Positions 18,821-28,282 of a DNA stretch of 64,000 nt are shown one piece after another. Location of the stretch: NCBI GenBank assembly GCA_011365055.1, contig RDOG01000016.1:1-64000 (forward strand), in the 5' to 3' direction. Position 1 is the first letter of the stretch. Each line of letters opens with the position of its first letter. The DNA is from Promethearchaeota archaeon. Lineage in GTDB: Archaea > Asgardarchaeota > Lokiarchaeia > Helarchaeales > RDOG01. Under the pieces are notes generated by a model that saw only the letters and a program-made list of their open reading frames with translations, was not told the origin of the DNA and searched no databases. Made by a program: the position numbers and the translations under genes.

Positions 18821-21055
18821 ATGGCATTTGAATTATTATTAAATCCAGATTGCTTTGGTATATACTTGATATTTATACTGATTACAATCGCGGCTGCCGT
18901 TGGGTCTATTGGTTTTGCTTTTTATTTGATAAAAAAAATTCGCAAATTTCCTGAAGGCACTGAAAAAATGATGGAGATAGCTAAGGCTATTAGAGGTGGA
19001 GCAAATACATATCTTCGAACTCAATATTCCACAATTTTAAAGATCGGTATACCATTATCAATTATTCTATTTATAGCAATAGATCTTCGTGGATGGATAA
19101 TTGGTTTTCCAACATTTATCTTTTTGGCTTTTCTTATTGGGATGGTTTGCTCGTTGGCATCTGGATGGATTGCAATGTACACTGCAACTCTATCTAACGT
19201 GCGAACAACAAATCAAGTAAAAGAAAAAGGCTTGAAAGAAGGGTTAGAGACTGCATTTGATGGTGGTATGGTCATGGGGTTATGTGTTGTTGGTCTTAGT
19301 TTGCTAGCTGTCATTGTAATGTATCTATTTTTTAGTTTAATAACTCCAAATGTTTCTATAGCACAAGCTGTAGCAGCAGGTTACGCAGATATTGCCGAGT
19401 TTCAAGCAAAAAACATTGAAGGATCAATAATTGGTTTAGCTTTTGGTGCTAGTTTTGCAGCATTATTTGCCCAATTAGGTGGAGGTATTTATACTAAAGC
19501 TGCTGATGTTGGTGCAGATTTGGTTGGGAAAGTCGAAGCAGGAATTCCTGAAGATGATCCGAGGAATGCTGGCGTAATAGCTGATAACGTTGGTGATAAT
19601 GTAGGTGATATTGCTGGAAGAGGTGCCGATTTATTTGAATCCGCAACAGGAGAAAACATCGCAACAATGGTTTTAGCAATTACGATTTTTATGACTGTAC
19701 CTGCTCCTTATAGAGTGTTAGCAATGCTTTTTCCTCTTGTAGCTAGAAGCTTTGGAATATTTGGTGCAATTATTGGAAAATTCTTTGTTAAAGGAAAAGA
19801 AACTGATGATCCTTGGAAAATACTTTCAAAAGGATTATATTGGACTACTGCTATCTGTGCAGTTTTTATGGCAATAGTTTGTGGTCTTATGTTTCCAGGT
19901 CCAATTTTTGGATTTTATTTTCTCTGTGTATTAATAGGATTAGGAGGAAGCGTCCTTATTGGTCTTATCACACTATATTATACTGATCAGAATTATAGAC
20001 CAGTGATGTGTATTAGTAAAGCGAGTGAAACAGGAACTGCAACAAATATAATCTCTGGAATATCCTTTGGATTAGAAAGTACAGCATTGCCAATAATTGT
20101 AATTGCTATATCGATCTTAGGATCTTATTTAATTGGGTATTTTGCTCCAATAATTGTTTTAGGTGCAGCCGTTCCTCAAGAACTTCCATTTTTATCTGGT
20201 ATATGGGGTACTGCACTTGCTACAATTGGGATGTTATCAACGTGCGTTATGATATTAGCATTGGATGGGTATGGTCCAATTACTGATAATGCAGGTGGAA
20301 TTGCAGAAATGGCAGACTTGGATGAATCCGTTCGAGAAAAAACAGATCGCTTGGATGCCTGTGGGAACACAACAAAAGCTTTAACGAAAGGTTATGCAAT
20401 TGCATCAGCAGCCTTAGCAGCATTCATATTATTTGAAGCGTTCTTACAAATTGCAGGACTTTCGCATTTAGCAGTAAGTATTGCGTTTCCATACGTGACT
20501 GTTGGAATTCTGCTAGGAGGTTTATTAGTATTCGTTTTTGCTAGTTTTGCCATGAGAGCAGTTGGAAATGCTTCACAAGACATGATTAAAGAAATTAGAA
20601 GACAATTTGCTGAAATACCAGGTCTAAGAGAAGGCAAAGAAGGAGTTAAACCAGATTATAATAAATGCGTTGATATCTCAACAAAATCATCTCTTCGTGA
20701 AATGATTTTACCTGGAAGTCTATGTGTTGTGGTTCCTATTGTTGTTGGATTTGTACTAGGTAATCAAGGACTTGGAGGTCTACTAATGGGAACTACAATC
20801 ACAGGTATATTAATGGCACTATTTTTAAATACGGGTGGAGCCGCATTTGATAACGCTAAGAAATTACGAAAAACAATGAAAGATAGCAGTAAACCAGAAA
20901 CTATAGATGCATTTAATGCTGCAGTTTGTGGTGATACACTCGGTGATCCCATGAAAGATACTGCAGGACCTTCAATACACGTATTAATAAAATTAGTTGG
21001 AACTATATCTCTTCAATTTGCAGTAATTTTTGCAATATTGCCTTGGTTAGCGTAA
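18821..21055 (+). CDS. hppA: Membrane-bound proton-pumping pyrophosphatase, K+-independent type
   Basis: The 744-residue, roughly 16-helix protein couples pyrophosphate hydrolysis to ion pumping across the cell membrane. The active-site signature DVGADLVGKVE is at 229-239, followed by the Asp-rich N-V-G-D-N-V-G-D and a C-terminal G-D-P-M-K-D-T-A-G-P. In the subtype-diagnostic segment G-N-T-T-x, residue 519 is Lys and residue 522 is Thr, the pattern of K+-independent H+-pumping enzymes. It is full length, with a GGAGAG ribosome site. It lies on the opposite strand between two runs of genes (rps6e to PIN, and rpo7 to rps27ae) that are often contiguous in archaea, suggesting insertion into an ancestral cluster. 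Confidence 0.95.
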   Translation: MAFELLLNPDCFGIYLIFILITIAAAVGSIGFAFYLIKKIRKFPEGTEKMMEIAKAIRGGANTYLRTQYSTILKIGIPLSIILFIAIDLRGWIIGFPTFIFLAFLIGMVCSLASGWIAMYTATLSNVRTTNQVKEKGLKEGLETAFDGGMVMGLCVVGLSLLAVIVMYLFFSLITPNVSIAQAVAAGYADIAEFQAKNIEGSIIGLAFGASFAALFAQLGGGIYTKAADVGADLVGKVEAGIPEDDPRNAGVIADNVGDNVGDIAGRGADLFESATGENIATMVLAITIFMTVPAPYRVLAMLFPLVARSFGIFGAIIGKFFVKGKETDDPWKILSKGLYWTTAICAVFMAIVCGLMFPGPIFGFYFLCVLIGLGGSVLIGLITLYYTDQNYRPVMCISKASETGTATNIISGISFGLESTALPIIVIAISILGSYLIGYFAPIIVLGAAVPQELPFLSGIWGTALATIGMLSTCVMILALDGYGPITDNAGGIAEMADLDESVREKTDRLDACGNTTKALTKGYAIASAALAAFILFEAFLQIAGLSHLAVSIAFPYVTVGILLGGLLVFVFASFAMRAVGNASQDMIKEIRRQFAEIPGLREGKEGVKPDYNKCVDISTKSSLREMILPGSLCVVVPIVVGFVLGNQGLGGLLMGTTITGILMALFLNTGGAAFDNAKKLRKTMKDSSKPETIDAFNAAVCGDTLGDPMKDTAGPSIHVLIKLVGTISLQFAVIFAILPWLA

Positions 21056-21454
21056 TTAAAGCGTTCCTTCTAATTTCAAATATTTTTTTTTCCTTAAAAA
21101 AATAATTGGAACGTTTTTTGATCGAAGCCTTTTTTTTAAATTTTTATCATTTGTTGCAACGATACACGGATTATTTTCAGCATATCTAATAATTAAATCG
21201 TCAACCTTTTCATTTTTAAGAGGAAAATAATCTATTTTTTTAATTTTTTTCGAAAAATTTATTGCACTTTTTATATTCCTTGCAAGGTTACCGCTACTTT
21301 TATCACTTAAATTTTCTAATTCCGTAAGAATTTCAGAAAAAATTATTATTTCATAATTAATTTCGAGAATTCTTTCAAGTTCTGTTATTATATCAACATT
21401 TAATTCAAAAGGTAATAATAAAAAATTTGTATCTAAAATGACTTGATAAATCAA
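21056..21454 (-). CDS. PIN-domain protein (archaeal FCF1-like/VapC9 group)
   Basis: A 132-residue PIN domain with acidic residues in the expected order: Asp8 in I-L-D-T-N, Glu near 43 in I-L-T-E-L, Asp near 86, and T-N-D-K near 101-104. PIN proteins are metal-dependent RNases; stand-alone archaeal members beside aIF2-gamma and rps6e are linked to ribosome biogenesis rather than toxin-antitoxin pairs, and no antitoxin is seen here. It starts with TTG behind GTGAT. Its end abuts the convergent pyrophosphatase gene with no spacer. Confidence 0.87.
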   Translation of the reverse strand: MIYQVILDTNFLLLPFELNVDIITELERILEINYEIIIFSEILTELENLSDKSSGNLARNIKSAINFSKKIKKIDYFPLKNEKVDDLIIRYAENNPCIVATNDKNLKKRLRSKNVPIIFLRKKKYLKLEGTL

Positions 21455-21467
21455 AAATTTATCACAT

Positions 21468-22727
21468 TTAATTTAATGTCCCATAACCAATTAGACGCCA
21501 TCTATTGGAAATTTGCCTACTAACTGCAATTTTTTGTCCCTTTGCTGCACATACGGGTCTTTTTAAACTGACTTTACAGATATTTTTCTTTCCTATATTC
21601 TCTACAATACCAACAGTAGTCGAAGCACCAACGTTTAACATTAATAATTCATTTTGTTTTATTTTTTCGACATTAATCTGTTCTTTTGATCCAACAACAC
21701 GTTGCAATAATTTTATTGATAAATCTAATTCATCTCTGACAGGCGGTAAGGTATCTGGGGTGCCTGCAACGTTTCCTATCATCCCATCTGATTTAGTTAA
21801 AGCTGGATCTAATTTTGTCTCGACACCTATCAACCCACCTGAATCGACTTGTTCTAAGGTTCCGACATCACCTGCATGCAGACTAATTACCTCTGTGATT
21901 AACGGTTTATAAACTAACTTTCCATTTTCATTTCTAGAAATACCTGGACGAATTTCTATCGAGTCACCAATCTTAATTCTTCCCCTAGAAATGGTTCCTG
22001 CAACGACACCACCCTTTAAATCTTCAGGTTCTGCTCCGGGTTTATTTACATCAAATGACCGTGCAATGTACATGAATGCATCTTCTCCCGTTGTTTTAGG
22101 TGTAGGCACTTTTTCTTCAATAATTTGGATTAATAAATCCAGATTTGCTTTATGAATGGCTGATATAGGAATAATTGGGACATTATCTTGAAGTTCAGGA
22201 CCAATAAATTCCTTAATAGATTCGAAATGTTCAAGTGCATTTTCAGGAGATACTAATTCTATTTTATTTTGGGCTATTATAAAATTTTCAATTCCACTTA
22301 TTCTTAAAGCCTCATAATGTTCTCGAGTCTGAGGTTGAGGACAGGGTTCGTTTGCGGAAATAACTAAAATAGCTGCATTCATTAATGCGACACCTGATAT
22401 TGTTGTAGCCATTAAGATTTCATGACCTGGTGCATCAACAAAAGAAATTTTCCTAATAAATTCTAAATCCGATCCGCATTTATTACATTTGTTCTTAGGA
22501 GATAAAGCAGGGGTGGAATAACAATCAGGGGGAGGGCATTGAGGACATTTTAAGATGGTACAATCTGCATAACCCAATTTAATTGATATTCCTCTTTTAA
22601 TTTCTTCACTATGTCTATCTGTCCATTCACCTGTAAGAGCTTGTACTAAGGTTGTTTTACCGTGATCTACATGGCCTATAATACCAATATTTACTTCTGC
22701 TTTACTTTCTGAAGGATTTTTTGACAT
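21468..22727 (-). CDS. eif2g: Translation initiation factor aIF2 subunit gamma
   Basis: The 419-residue GTPase binds initiator Met-tRNA in the aIF2 complex. Domain I has P-loop GHVDHGKT (18-25), D-A-P-G-H (98-102) and N-K-I-E-L, plus the gamma-specific zinc knuckle Cys61-x2-Cys64 and Cys81-x2-Cys84. Two beta-barrel domains follow from about residue 210. It starts with ATG at an AGGTGG site and lies between rps6e and the PIN gene, the classic archaeal order. No intein is present. Confidence 0.97.
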   Translation of the reverse strand: MSKNPSESKAEVNIGIIGHVDHGKTTLVQALTGEWTDRHSEEIKRGISIKLGYADCTILKCPQCPPPDCYSTPALSPKNKCNKCGSDLEFIRKISFVDAPGHEILMATTISGVALMNAAILVISANEPCPQPQTREHYEALRISGIENFIIAQNKIELVSPENALEHFESIKEFIGPELQDNVPIIPISAIHKANLDLLIQIIEEKVPTPKTTGEDAFMYIARSFDVNKPGAEPEDLKGGVVAGTISRGRIKIGDSIEIRPGISRNENGKLVYKPLITEVISLHAGDVGTLEQVDSGGLIGVETKLDPALTKSDGMIGNVAGTPDTLPPVRDELDLSIKLLQRVVGSKEQINVEKIKQNELLMLNVGASTTVGIVENIGKKNICKVSLKRPVCAAKGQKIAVSRQISNRWRLIGYGTLN

Positions 22728-22751
22728 TATTCCACCTAAAGTGACTATTTT

Positions 22752-23177
22752 TTATTCTTTTTCTTCCTTTTCTTCCTCTTTTTGAGTTTCAATAATTGGT
22801 TTTTTACCTTGTTTTGTAATAACTAAATTAATTTGAACTATTTCTTCAACTATTTGATTTCCCCTGACCATTTTTTTAACTCTATTTCCATCTCTTTTTA
22901 TTTTATTTTTTCGTAGTCCAACACCTTTAGTGATTAAGATTCTTTTTCTCGTTGGACCCCGTACATCTGGTCTCATTGGAGTACCATCCTCATCAGAGCC
23001 TCCAGTAATTCTAAATTCATAACCTGGGAAATCAATAACTCCTCCGCTTATGGTATCGCCAATTTTTTTGCCCAGAAAGGGTCTTAATTTTTCTTCTTCT
23101 ACTTCTTTTTGAATAGTTCGCCCTAATTTAGGGTCTGATATAACCAATTTAATTCCAACTTTCACTGATTTTGACAA
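22752..23177 (-). CDS. rps6e: Small-subunit ribosomal protein eS6
   Basis: The 141-residue protein carries eS6 motifs: K-L-V-I-S-D-P near residue 10, F-L-G-K-K-I-G-D near 33, Y-E-F-R-I-T-G-G-S-D near 54 and the basic G-P-T-R-K-R segment near 74. It has a Glu/Lys-rich C-terminal end. It starts with TTG behind GAGGT. It heads the rps6e, aIF2-gamma, PIN group. Confidence 0.95.
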   Translation of the reverse strand: MSKSVKVGIKLVISDPKLGRTIQKEVEEEKLRPFLGKKIGDTISGGVIDFPGYEFRITGGSDEDGTPMRPDVRGPTRKRILITKGVGLRKNKIKRDGNRVKKMVRGNQIVEEIVQINLVITKQGKKPIIETQKEEEKEEKE

Positions 23178-23319
23178 GGATATACCTCAACATTACAAGA
23201 TTAAATTATAGAATGACAATATAATTTTCTAATAAATTTTTTTAATATTTTTAGATCCCATAAAGATCTTTTAAATCTGACCAAAGTTATACTTTGAAAT
23301 ATTAATAAATCAGAATAAA

Positions 23320-25026
23320 TTATTCGACTGAATTATCTTCACAAAAAAGTTTGTCGTCTTTTTTTAGAATTTTAATTTGTAGCGCCCTCATAATGTCTGT
23401 TTTACTTACTATACCAATTAATTGCTTTGAATTTTTTGGGTCAACAATACACACACTATGAACATCATTTTCAATCATAAAATCAAATGCTCGACCTATT
23501 TCATCATCTGGTCCTAGAGCACAAAGCGAAGTTCTGCAACAATATTTTAACTTTTTTTTAAATTCTAGATTTTTAATAGCTTCCTCAATATGTTTCATTG
23601 CTACTACTCCTATTAAATTTCTCTCATTGTCTAAAACAGGATATGTATTATGTTTTGTTTGTTCAACTAAATCAATAAAATCTTTGACAGATATCTCAGA
23701 ATTGACTGAAATCACATTATCTGTCATTAATTCTTTTATTTTTGTCTCTTGAAAAATTTCAAAGGGTTTTTCTAAATCTTCATCAATATAAATTCCAAGA
23801 TGTTTGAGATGTTCAAATCGAATTTGGTCTTGATCAAGAATTAATTGATTTGGTATCAATTTCTTAGCCACAAAATTAGCTAATAAAGGAGTTATAAATG
23901 ATGTAATAATGGCTATTAAAACAATTATTGTAAATACTGCTTCAGTAAAGATACCAATATTGAAGCCAATCTGTGCAACTGCTAATCCAATGGATAATCT
24001 GGCAATCATGGAGATGCTTGCGACGAATGATTCATTTCTAGTAAAACCTGCTGCCCTTGCTCCTAGATAAGTACCTCCAATACCTGCACTAATCACAATA
24101 AGTATTATAAGAAGAGCTATCAGAATGAGATAAAAATTCTGGGGATTCAAAAATATTTGTAAATTAGTTTTTGTCCCAATCATAAAAAAGAATATTGGTA
24201 TTAGAAATCCATACCCAATTGCTCCAATTTTGCTTTCTAATTCTTTTTCTGCATATTTACTTTCTCCCATTATTAGACCTGCAACAAATGCACCAATAAT
24301 AACCTCGATTTTTAGAAGAGTAAAAATTACTGAAAGAATTAAAATTAAGGATAGTGAAATCCGCATCTCCCATTCTAATACAGAAGTTGGGGAAAAAGTT
24401 TTATCTGCCCAAGCCCACCCTTTTCTGGAAAAGTATATACTTCCAACAAATAAAAGGGTGATTACTCCTATTTGAACAACCAATTCTATTATGAAAAAAA
24501 ATCCAACTGCGTCATGGATGGCAATTAAAACTGATAAGACTGCTAATCCAATTATATCTAGTAGAATTGTTGATGCAATGATAACAAGTCCAAATTGTTT
24601 TTTATTTAATCCTAAATCTCTTAAAGTAGGATAGACTATTCCTATTGATGCACATGAAAATACTGTACCCAGTAACATGCATCCTATTGGGGTTAAAAAT
24701 AATAACATTCCTGAAAAAAAACCAACAATAAAACAGAAAAAAAATAATATTAGACTTATTATAAGGCTTTTCTTAAAATATTTTTTTAATTTTTCAACAT
24801 TAATCTCTAATCCTACAAGAAACATCAAAAAAATGAATCCTAAAGACGATAAAAAGTCTAACCAATCACCTGATTGTGATTGAACTAGAGGAATTAGTCC
24901 ATTTACACCAAAAATAATCCCTAATAATAATTCAATCACGATTGCTGGTATTCTTACTCTTTCACCTAAAAAAGGAAAAATAGTAATTGAAATTATTATG
25001 ACCATGAGTACAAATAAATTATCCAT
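23320..25026 (-). CDS. CPA2-type cation/proton antiporter with C-terminal CBS pair
   Basis: The 568-residue protein has about 12 membrane helices (residues 3-390) of the monovalent cation:proton antiporter-2 type, including F-L-V-G-L-E near residue 68-73 and G-A-F-V-A-G-L-I-M-G near 246. Two CBS motifs follow (about residues 430-490 and 500-555), each with a D-x-x-x-L-I-G-V/I-V pattern. CBS pairs usually bind adenine nucleotides, so transport may respond to energy state. It would exchange Na+ or K+ for H+ at the cell membrane; the ion cannot be decided. ATG with GGAGAG upstream. It lies between rps6e and aIF5B but 140 and 105 nt away, so probably has its own promoter. Confidence 0.87.
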   Translation of the reverse strand: MDNLFVLMVIIISITIFPFLGERVRIPAIVIELLLGIIFGVNGLIPLVQSQSGDWLDFLSSLGFIFLMFLVGLEINVEKLKKYFKKSLIISLILFFFCFIVGFFSGMLLFLTPIGCMLLGTVFSCASIGIVYPTLRDLGLNKKQFGLVIIASTILLDIIGLAVLSVLIAIHDAVGFFFIIELVVQIGVITLLFVGSIYFSRKGWAWADKTFSPTSVLEWEMRISLSLILILSVIFTLLKIEVIIGAFVAGLIMGESKYAEKELESKIGAIGYGFLIPIFFFMIGTKTNLQIFLNPQNFYLILIALLIILIVISAGIGGTYLGARAAGFTRNESFVASISMIARLSIGLAVAQIGFNIGIFTEAVFTIIVLIAIITSFITPLLANFVAKKLIPNQLILDQDQIRFEHLKHLGIYIDEDLEKPFEIFQETKIKELMTDNVISVNSEISVKDFIDLVEQTKHNTYPVLDNERNLIGVVAMKHIEEAIKNLEFKKKLKYCCRTSLCALGPDDEIGRAFDFMIENDVHSVCIVDPKNSKQLIGIVSKTDIMRALQIKILKKDDKLFCEDNSVE

Positions 25027-25131
25027 TGAAGCTCTCCAACGTGTCTAATTAAGTAATAAAAATAGTAATTACAAAAAATATTAATTAAAATAGTATTTAA
25101 ATTTTAATAAATAACTCTGAAGAAAAGATTA

Positions 25132-26925
25132 TTACATACCCCAATAACTTTTTTCTTTTCTCTTAATATTTGCTATTTCTTCCATTAAATTCAATTCTTC
25201 ATCTGTAAGCTCTTCTTTAAACTTATTTTTTAAAATTTTATAATCATATTCTGATAGACTTATAATTAAAGAATCGCCTTCATCAATCCCGCGTCCTACT
25301 GTTGCTCCTCTTATTGATATTGCAACTTCATCATTCTTTTTTGCTTCTTGAATATTTTTACCTTTGTCTTGAATTTGCATGACTCTCCCAATGACTCTTC
25401 CATCAAGTGAAATTAAATTCACATTAGTTTTAAGGACACCAACAACAATTTTAACACCAACAATTGCTGGATTAGATCGCCTAAATATACAACCGGGTAA
25501 TATTTCGACTTTACAAGGTCTTTTTACATCCTTTAATTCAATACTTCTTATTTTTTCTTTTAATTCATCTCTCCACTTCTGATAGTCTTCTACTAATCGA
25601 TAGATAATCTTATTTTCCAAAATATGAATTTCTTGATTGATTGCTTCTTCTTTAGCATCTGGTAATATTTTATTATTAAAAGATAAAATGGCAGCATATA
25701 TTGGATTTTTTTCTTTTACTGTATATGCTTCAAAAACATCTCTTTTAGAAACTGGACCCACATCTGCTATTCTTATTGGTATTTGCTCTTTCCTTAAATA
25801 TTCTACAATTGCCTCTAAAGATCCCAAAGTATCAACTTTTAATATGATGCCATCTTTATCCGTCTCTATTCTAAATCGTCCTAATTCTGAAAGGATCTCT
25901 TTTTTAACCTGATCGATATTAGCTTCATCTTTTATTGCTCTTATAGGAGCACCAGCAATAACTCCCTCTAAATTTGGGGCGGAAATTTTAATTCCACTAG
26001 CAGCAATAACTTTATTCACTTTTGTGAATTTCTCACGAGGATCTCTAATTTCATCTAGCGGCTTAGGGTATAATAGTGCTTTTATTCTAGTTTGAATTGG
26101 ATCACCTAAACCACCTATGACTAATTGATCGTCCTTTTTAAGAATTCCTTCGTAAATTATAACATCAATAGTAGTTCCCAGACCGATCTCTTCTTTTACT
26201 TCCAATACTGTCCCTTTTGCAGGTCCTTTCGAAGCTTTTAAACGTGGCTGTAGATATTGTTGACTTAAACCAGCTAAAACGAGAACAATTTCTGATATTC
26301 CTTCTCCTGTTACCGCACTTACAGGAATAATAGCAACATTTTTAGTAAAATCTTTGATTCTATCATATCTCTCTGATTCAAAACTTTCAAAACTTAAATC
26401 ACCCACTATTTCATAAATTAATTTTTCCATTTCATCCTGGACGTGTTGTGCTTGTAAACTAATGCTTTTGATAATTGAAGGGTCTTTATTTGGTATCCAA
26501 CCCGGAACTCTATCAATTTTATTAGCCGCAACTAAAAAAGGTGTTTTTCTTTCCTTTAATATTCTAATACTTTCTCTTGTTTGTACTTCAAATCCTCTAT
26601 TAATATCTACTACTAAGATCGCGATATCTGCAACCCCCCCACCTCTTTTCCGAAGATTCATAAACGCTTCATGCCCTGGCGTATCAATGACGAGTAATCC
26701 TGGAATTTTTAATGAATTAGGAGGTAAAAGTTTTCCACAGATTTCTTCTATAATTTCTTTTGGAAAAAAACTTGCACCAATATGTTGTGTAATGCCACCT
26801 GCTTCTCTTTTTTGCACTATAGTTCCTCTAATTTTATCAAGGATGCTAGTTTTTCCCGAATCAATGTGCCCTAAAACAGTGACAATAGGTTGCCTTAAAT
26901 TGCTCTGACTATTCGTCTTACTCAT
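25132..26925 (-). CDS. infB: Translation initiation factor aIF5B
   Basis: The 597-residue GTPase joins ribosomal subunits at initiation. Motifs: P-loop G-H-I-D-S-G-K-T (the usual second His is Ser), D-T-P-G-H-E, N-K-I-D and the long helix leading to the C-terminal tRNA-binding domain. The frame is open to 26976, but the start at 26925 is preferred because AAAGGTG lies 5 nt upstream and the extra 17 residues are not family-like. No intein interrupts it, although inteins occur in some archaeal homologues. Confidence 0.95.
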   Translation of the reverse strand: MSKTNSQSNLRQPIVTVLGHIDSGKTSILDKIRGTIVQKREAGGITQHIGASFFPKEIIEEICGKLLPPNSLKIPGLLVIDTPGHEAFMNLRKRGGGVADIAILVVDINRGFEVQTRESIRILKERKTPFLVAANKIDRVPGWIPNKDPSIIKSISLQAQHVQDEMEKLIYEIVGDLSFESFESERYDRIKDFTKNVAIIPVSAVTGEGISEIVLVLAGLSQQYLQPRLKASKGPAKGTVLEVKEEIGLGTTIDVIIYEGILKKDDQLVIGGLGDPIQTRIKALLYPKPLDEIRDPREKFTKVNKVIAASGIKISAPNLEGVIAGAPIRAIKDEANIDQVKKEILSELGRFRIETDKDGIILKVDTLGSLEAIVEYLRKEQIPIRIADVGPVSKRDVFEAYTVKEKNPIYAAILSFNNKILPDAKEEAINQEIHILENKIIYRLVEDYQKWRDELKEKIRSIELKDVKRPCKVEILPGCIFRRSNPAIVGVKIVVGVLKTNVNLISLDGRVIGRVMQIQDKGKNIQEAKKNDEVAISIRGATVGRGIDEGDSLIISLSEYDYKILKNKFKEELTDEELNLMEEIANIKRKEKSYWGM

Positions 26926-26976
26926 AAAAACACCTTTAAAATTGATTAATTTCTTCAAAAAGAACTTATTAATCAA

Positions 26977-27277
26977 TTAAATTCAATTTAATTTTCAAAT
27001 GATATCAATTAAGTTAAAAAATCAATATCGTTATGAATTATTAATTTTTTTATCTATTTTCTTTAATAGAAAATAAAACTAAACATCAAATCCTTATTTA
27101 CTGGTTCAAAATAAATTTTGAAGTAAAATTATAAGAAATGAAATTATACTTATTACTTGGAAAAATTAAAAGTAGTGTATATTAAGCTTTATAATTTATT
27201 AAAAAAAGTATTCTTCAATATGAATTTTTGTAAATTGGATATTTTCAGAAAATTTATCAGGAAATAGGAGAACCTCA
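26977..27277. promoter_or_regulatory. Divergent intergenic region upstream of aIF5B and a TPR-like gene
   Basis: AT-rich spacer between divergently read genes. I see no RNA gene or ORF. It ends with an AGGAGA ribosome site before the ATG at 27278. A TATA-like stretch near 27184-27198 is a possible promoter for the plus-strand gene, but composition makes this weak. Confidence 0.35.
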
Positions 27278-27817
27278 ATGACTTTTAAATACATAAGTCC
27301 AAAAGAATTGAAGATTCTTGAAAAAGAAAGAATGAACTATATGAAGCAAGCTGAAAAAGCATTAAAAGCTGCAGATGTTGAGCAAGTCGTTGAATTATTC
27401 AAAAAAATCGTCGAAGTTTCAGAAAAAATGGACGATAAACTTATTATTGAAGAATTCACCCAAAAAATTAAATTGTTGACATCTGGTTCTGAAACAAATG
27501 TTGCAGAGCAATTTGAAAAAGCACAAACAACTATTGAGGATTTCATTTCAGAATTATTTAAAGCTCCTTATAGAATAATTAAAAACGTGACTGATAAAAT
27601 ATCCATTGATGATGAAGAAGAAGAAATTGTGGTTACAGAACCTGTAAAATCAAAACCTTTTATTTCAGTGAAAGGTCCTGAACGCATTAATGATTATGAT
27701 GTAACTGTCATTGAAACAGAAATTAAATCAAGAGGAACAATTCAAGATCAATTAGGGGATTTAAAAAAGATTCTAAAAGAAAAAAAGGAATCTGAAGAAC
27801 CTAATCCAGAATATTAA
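27278..27817 (+). CDS. Small TPR/helical-hairpin protein beside the ubiquitin operon
   Basis: A 179-residue soluble protein. Residues 10-67 form helical hairpins with the A-x-x-A-L-K-A-A-D spacing seen in TPR or MIT-like domains; the same hairpin style recurs in the cytosolic tail of the giant protein at 2-5809. An amphipathic helix lies near 80-105, then an acidic run (D-D-E-E-E-E) and a charged, probably flexible C-terminus. No catalytic motif is visible. The gene is convergent with the JAMM protease gene and overlaps its 3' end by 17 nt. A role with the ubiquitin system is suggested only by position. Well-placed AGGAGA precedes the ATG. Confidence 0.65.
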   Translation: MTFKYISPKELKILEKERMNYMKQAEKALKAADVEQVVELFKKIVEVSEKMDDKLIIEEFTQKIKLLTSGSETNVAEQFEKAQTTIEDFISELFKAPYRIIKNVTDKISIDDEEEEIVVTEPVKSKPFISVKGPERINDYDVTVIETEIKSRGTIQDQLGDLKKILKEKKESEEPNPEY

Positions 27818-28217
27818 TTTTAATGCTATATTGAGAACTTAAATTTCCCTTTATTCTGACCCTAAACGCTCCAATCTTTCCCTGAACATTATCAATTACT
27901 ATGGCAACCATCCGTTTATTAACGAGCTGCCAATATTTTTGAGTCTCCTCATCAACTCCTGATAAAAAGCAATCTAAACCTGGATGTGAATGATACCATC
28001 CAACATGTACTTTTTTTATATAGCTTGAATCTAATTCTCTAATTTTCTTTATTATTTCAATATCATTTTCTGCTTCTTTTACACTAATTCTCGTCGCATC
28101 TTGTTTTGGAATGACAATGTCATCAATAAGAACGGATTTTTCCTTAAATTCACCAAATAAATATCCCAAAACTTCTTTTTTTCCTTTATTATAAGAAATA
28201 TTGGCATGCTCAAACAT
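27801..28217 (-). CDS. JAMM/MPN+ deubiquitinase-like metalloprotease (Rpn11-like)
   Basis: A zinc metalloprotease of the JAMM family. The catalytic Glu lies in K-E-V-L-G-Y-L-F-G near residue 15, and the zinc site is G-W-Y-H-S-H-P-G-x-x-C-x-x-S-x-x-D near residues 73-89, the active Rpn11/AMSH signature. It is likely to trim the four-residue tail of the ubiquitin-like precursor and to release conjugates. ATG 28217 gives 138 residues but truncates the first strand and helix and has no ribosome site. The frame stays open upstream, and an AGGAGG at 28275-28280 sits 9 nt before an in-frame ATA at 28265. Use of that codon would give 154 residues with a normal N-terminus. It is last in the five-gene operon. 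Confidence 0.92.
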   Translation of the reverse strand: MFEHANISYNKGKKEVLGYLFGEFKEKSVLIDDIVIPKQDATRISVKEAENDIEIIKKIRELDSSYIKKVHVGWYHSHPGLDCFLSGVDEETQKYWQLVNKRMVAIVIDNVQGKIGAFRVRIKGNLSSQYSIKINILD

Positions 28218-28274
28218 TTTTTGTTTGATTTCAGATTTTATTTCAATAATTTCTTCGTCTTCTATTTTTAATTA

Positions 28275-28280
28275 CCTCCT
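28275..28280 (-). promoter_or_regulatory. Perfect Shine-Dalgarno before the JAMM gene without ATG/GTG/TTG at proper spacing
   Basis: AGGAGG lies two bases after the E2 stop codon. The next in-frame ATG is 57 nt away; at normal spacing the frame offers only ATA (28265). Either initiation is non-canonical or one base is wrong. Confidence 0.75.
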
Positions 28281-28282
28281 AT

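Noticed and set aside
19494..20952. Minus-strand open frames within hppA
   Set aside because: They mirror a well-conserved gene on the other strand and have no recognisable product or ribosome site.
21056..21454. VapC toxin of a toxin-antitoxin pair
   Set aside because: No antitoxin gene is adjacent; the location beside aIF2-gamma fits the stand-alone archaeal PIN family.
25132..26925. Intein in aIF5B
   Set aside because: Length and motif order are normal and there is no splicing-domain sequence.
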